A program made the translations under genes and the position numbers. DNA of 5,975 nucleotides. Source: Deltaproteobacteria bacterium (lineage in GTDB: Bacteria; Desulfobacterota; Desulfuromonadia; Desulfuromonadales; Geothermobacteraceae). Below, piece by piece: positions 5,662-5,975 of the stretch. Location of the stretch: positions 1 through 5,975 of the forward strand of contig RFIO01000316.1 of NCBI GenBank assembly GCA_003695205.1, in the 5' to 3' direction. Under the pieces are notes generated by a model that ran no database searches, was not told where the DNA came from, and saw nothing but the letters and a program-made list of their open reading frames with translations. The first letter of the stretch is position 1. Each line of letters starts with the position of its first letter.

Positions 5662-5699
5662 ACATCTTGGGACAACACCACCATTTAATCCCAACATGT
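5662..5699 (+). repeat. Imperfect 11-bp inverted repeat in the microprotein leader
   Basis: ACATCTTGGGA (5662-5672) and TCCCAACATGT (5689-5699) pair at 10 of 11 positions (one C-C mismatch) around a 16-nt spacer. The arms lie between the predicted transcription start and the SD, so it may act as an RNA hairpin that leaves the SD free, or as an operator just downstream of +1. Confidence 0.5.
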
Positions 5700-5716
5700 A
5701 GTTACCAGGAGGCACC

Positions 5717-5788
5717 ATGCAGAAATGCAAAGCCTGCGGCAAGGCCTATACCGCCGCCTGCACCCAGTGTCTGCAGAACAAGAACTGA
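5717..5788 (+). CDS. 23-residue four-cysteine microprotein
   Basis: A short reading frame that begins with ATG 4 nt after a perfect AGGAGG (5707-5712) and ends at TGA 5786-5788. It encodes 23 residues with C4-K-A-C7-G, seven residues, then C15-T-Q-C18: a CxxC-x7-CxxC pattern, as in the smallest zinc knuckles or half of a zinc ribbon. The sequence is Lys- and Gln-rich and has no signal peptide or membrane segment, so it should be cytoplasmic and probably binds Zn or another thiophilic metal (inference). I do not recognise the family. The best support is the SD, which is the strongest of any plus-strand gene here, plus an upstream promoter-like sequence and the regular Cys spacing. The downstream methyltransferase-like gene starts 20 nt after its stop without an SD, so the two could be translationally coupled. 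A coincidental ORF remains possible. Confidence 0.6.
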   Translation: MQKCKACGKAYTAACTQCLQNKN

Positions 5789-5808
5789 CCGCCCCCTGCG
5801 CCTGAAAC

Positions 5809-5975
5809 GTGTCTGATCCATCTGCCCAGCAACTGCTTGACCACCTGCGGCGAAACCTCGACCGGGCTGATGGTCTCGACTGCCGCCGCCTCTGGCATGG
5901 GCGCGGCAACCTTCTGCCCGACTGGAACTGGCTGACCGTCGACTGGTATCCGCCCGTGCTGCACCTGGTCAGCTA
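5809..5975 (+). CDS. Probable SAM-dependent methyltransferase, N-terminal part (3' truncated)
   Basis: The frame is open from a GTG at 5809 to the window end (55 full codons). An in-frame TGA at 5803-5805 lies just upstream and there is no later ATG or TTG in the visible part, so GTG 5809 is the only reasonable start. Residues 24-35 read LDCRRLWHGRGN, followed by WLTVDWYPPVLHL. This HGRG...VDW(Y/F)PPV pattern resembles the N-terminal region of a class I SAM-dependent methyltransferase family related to RlmI-type enzymes; I make this call from memory of the motif, and the SAM-binding core lies beyond the window. It follows the microprotein by 20 nt and has no clear SD. CDS status is well supported; the enzyme assignment is moderate. 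Confidence 0.6.
   Translation, partial: MSDPSAQQLLDHLRRNLDRADGLDCRRLWHGRGNLLPDWNWLTVDWYPPVLHLVS

Noticed and set aside
5786..5931. UGA read-through (selenocysteine) extension of the Cys4 microprotein
   Set aside because: The read-through frame overlaps the methyltransferase-like CDS, is low in complexity and shows no convincing SECIS hairpin directly after the TGA.
1..5975. tRNA, rRNA, CRISPR arrays, insertion sequences
   Set aside because: No tRNA-like cloverleaf, regularly spaced direct repeats, transposase-like protein or terminal repeats were seen.

Overview
This is a high-GC (clearly above 60%), gene-dense bacterial window. It reads as part of a chromosomal signalling region. The style of the proteins suggests a Desulfuromonadales/Geobacterales-type member of the former Deltaproteobacteria: a receiver with an IHTGS strand, a PhnD-like lipoprotein next to a HAMP-PAS histidine kinase, and a free-standing type II secretion E N-terminal (MshEN-like) protein with a GAF-like tail. 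That placement is an inference from protein style; no marker gene is present.

Layout. 1-205 is the 3' end of a receiver-domain protein. 206-485 is AT-rich and intergenic. On the minus strand it carries a near-consensus sigma70 promoter and, about 94 nt downstream, a strong intrinsic terminator, which together suggest an unannotated small RNA. Its right end carries an extended -10 promoter so close to the next ATG that the mRNA would be almost leaderless. 486-1409 encodes a PhnD/AioX-type oxyanion-binding lipoprotein. Nineteen bases later comes a complete membrane histidine kinase (1429-3252). After a 103-bp gap with two inverted repeats comes a receiver-GGDEF fusion (3356-4375) whose catalytic residues are lost but whose RxxD inhibitory site is kept. 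Convergent to it, on the minus strand, lies an MshEN-like plus GAF-like protein (4438-5517). A divergent 199-bp promoter region then leads to a 23-residue four-cysteine microprotein (5717-5788) and the start of a probable SAM-dependent methyltransferase (5809 to the window end).

Working model (inference). The lipoprotein binds an anion outside the inner membrane and reports to the kinase encoded beside it, as in AioX-AioS or TorT-TorS. The output partner is unclear: no intact receiver is encoded directly downstream, and the receiver-GGDEF protein looks like a pseudoenzyme that may sense c-di-GMP. The neighbouring MshEN-like protein belongs to a fold known to bind c-di-GMP, so the locus may join oxyanion sensing to c-di-GMP reading. 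The two most unexpected items are the minus-strand sRNA candidate and the Cys4 microprotein.
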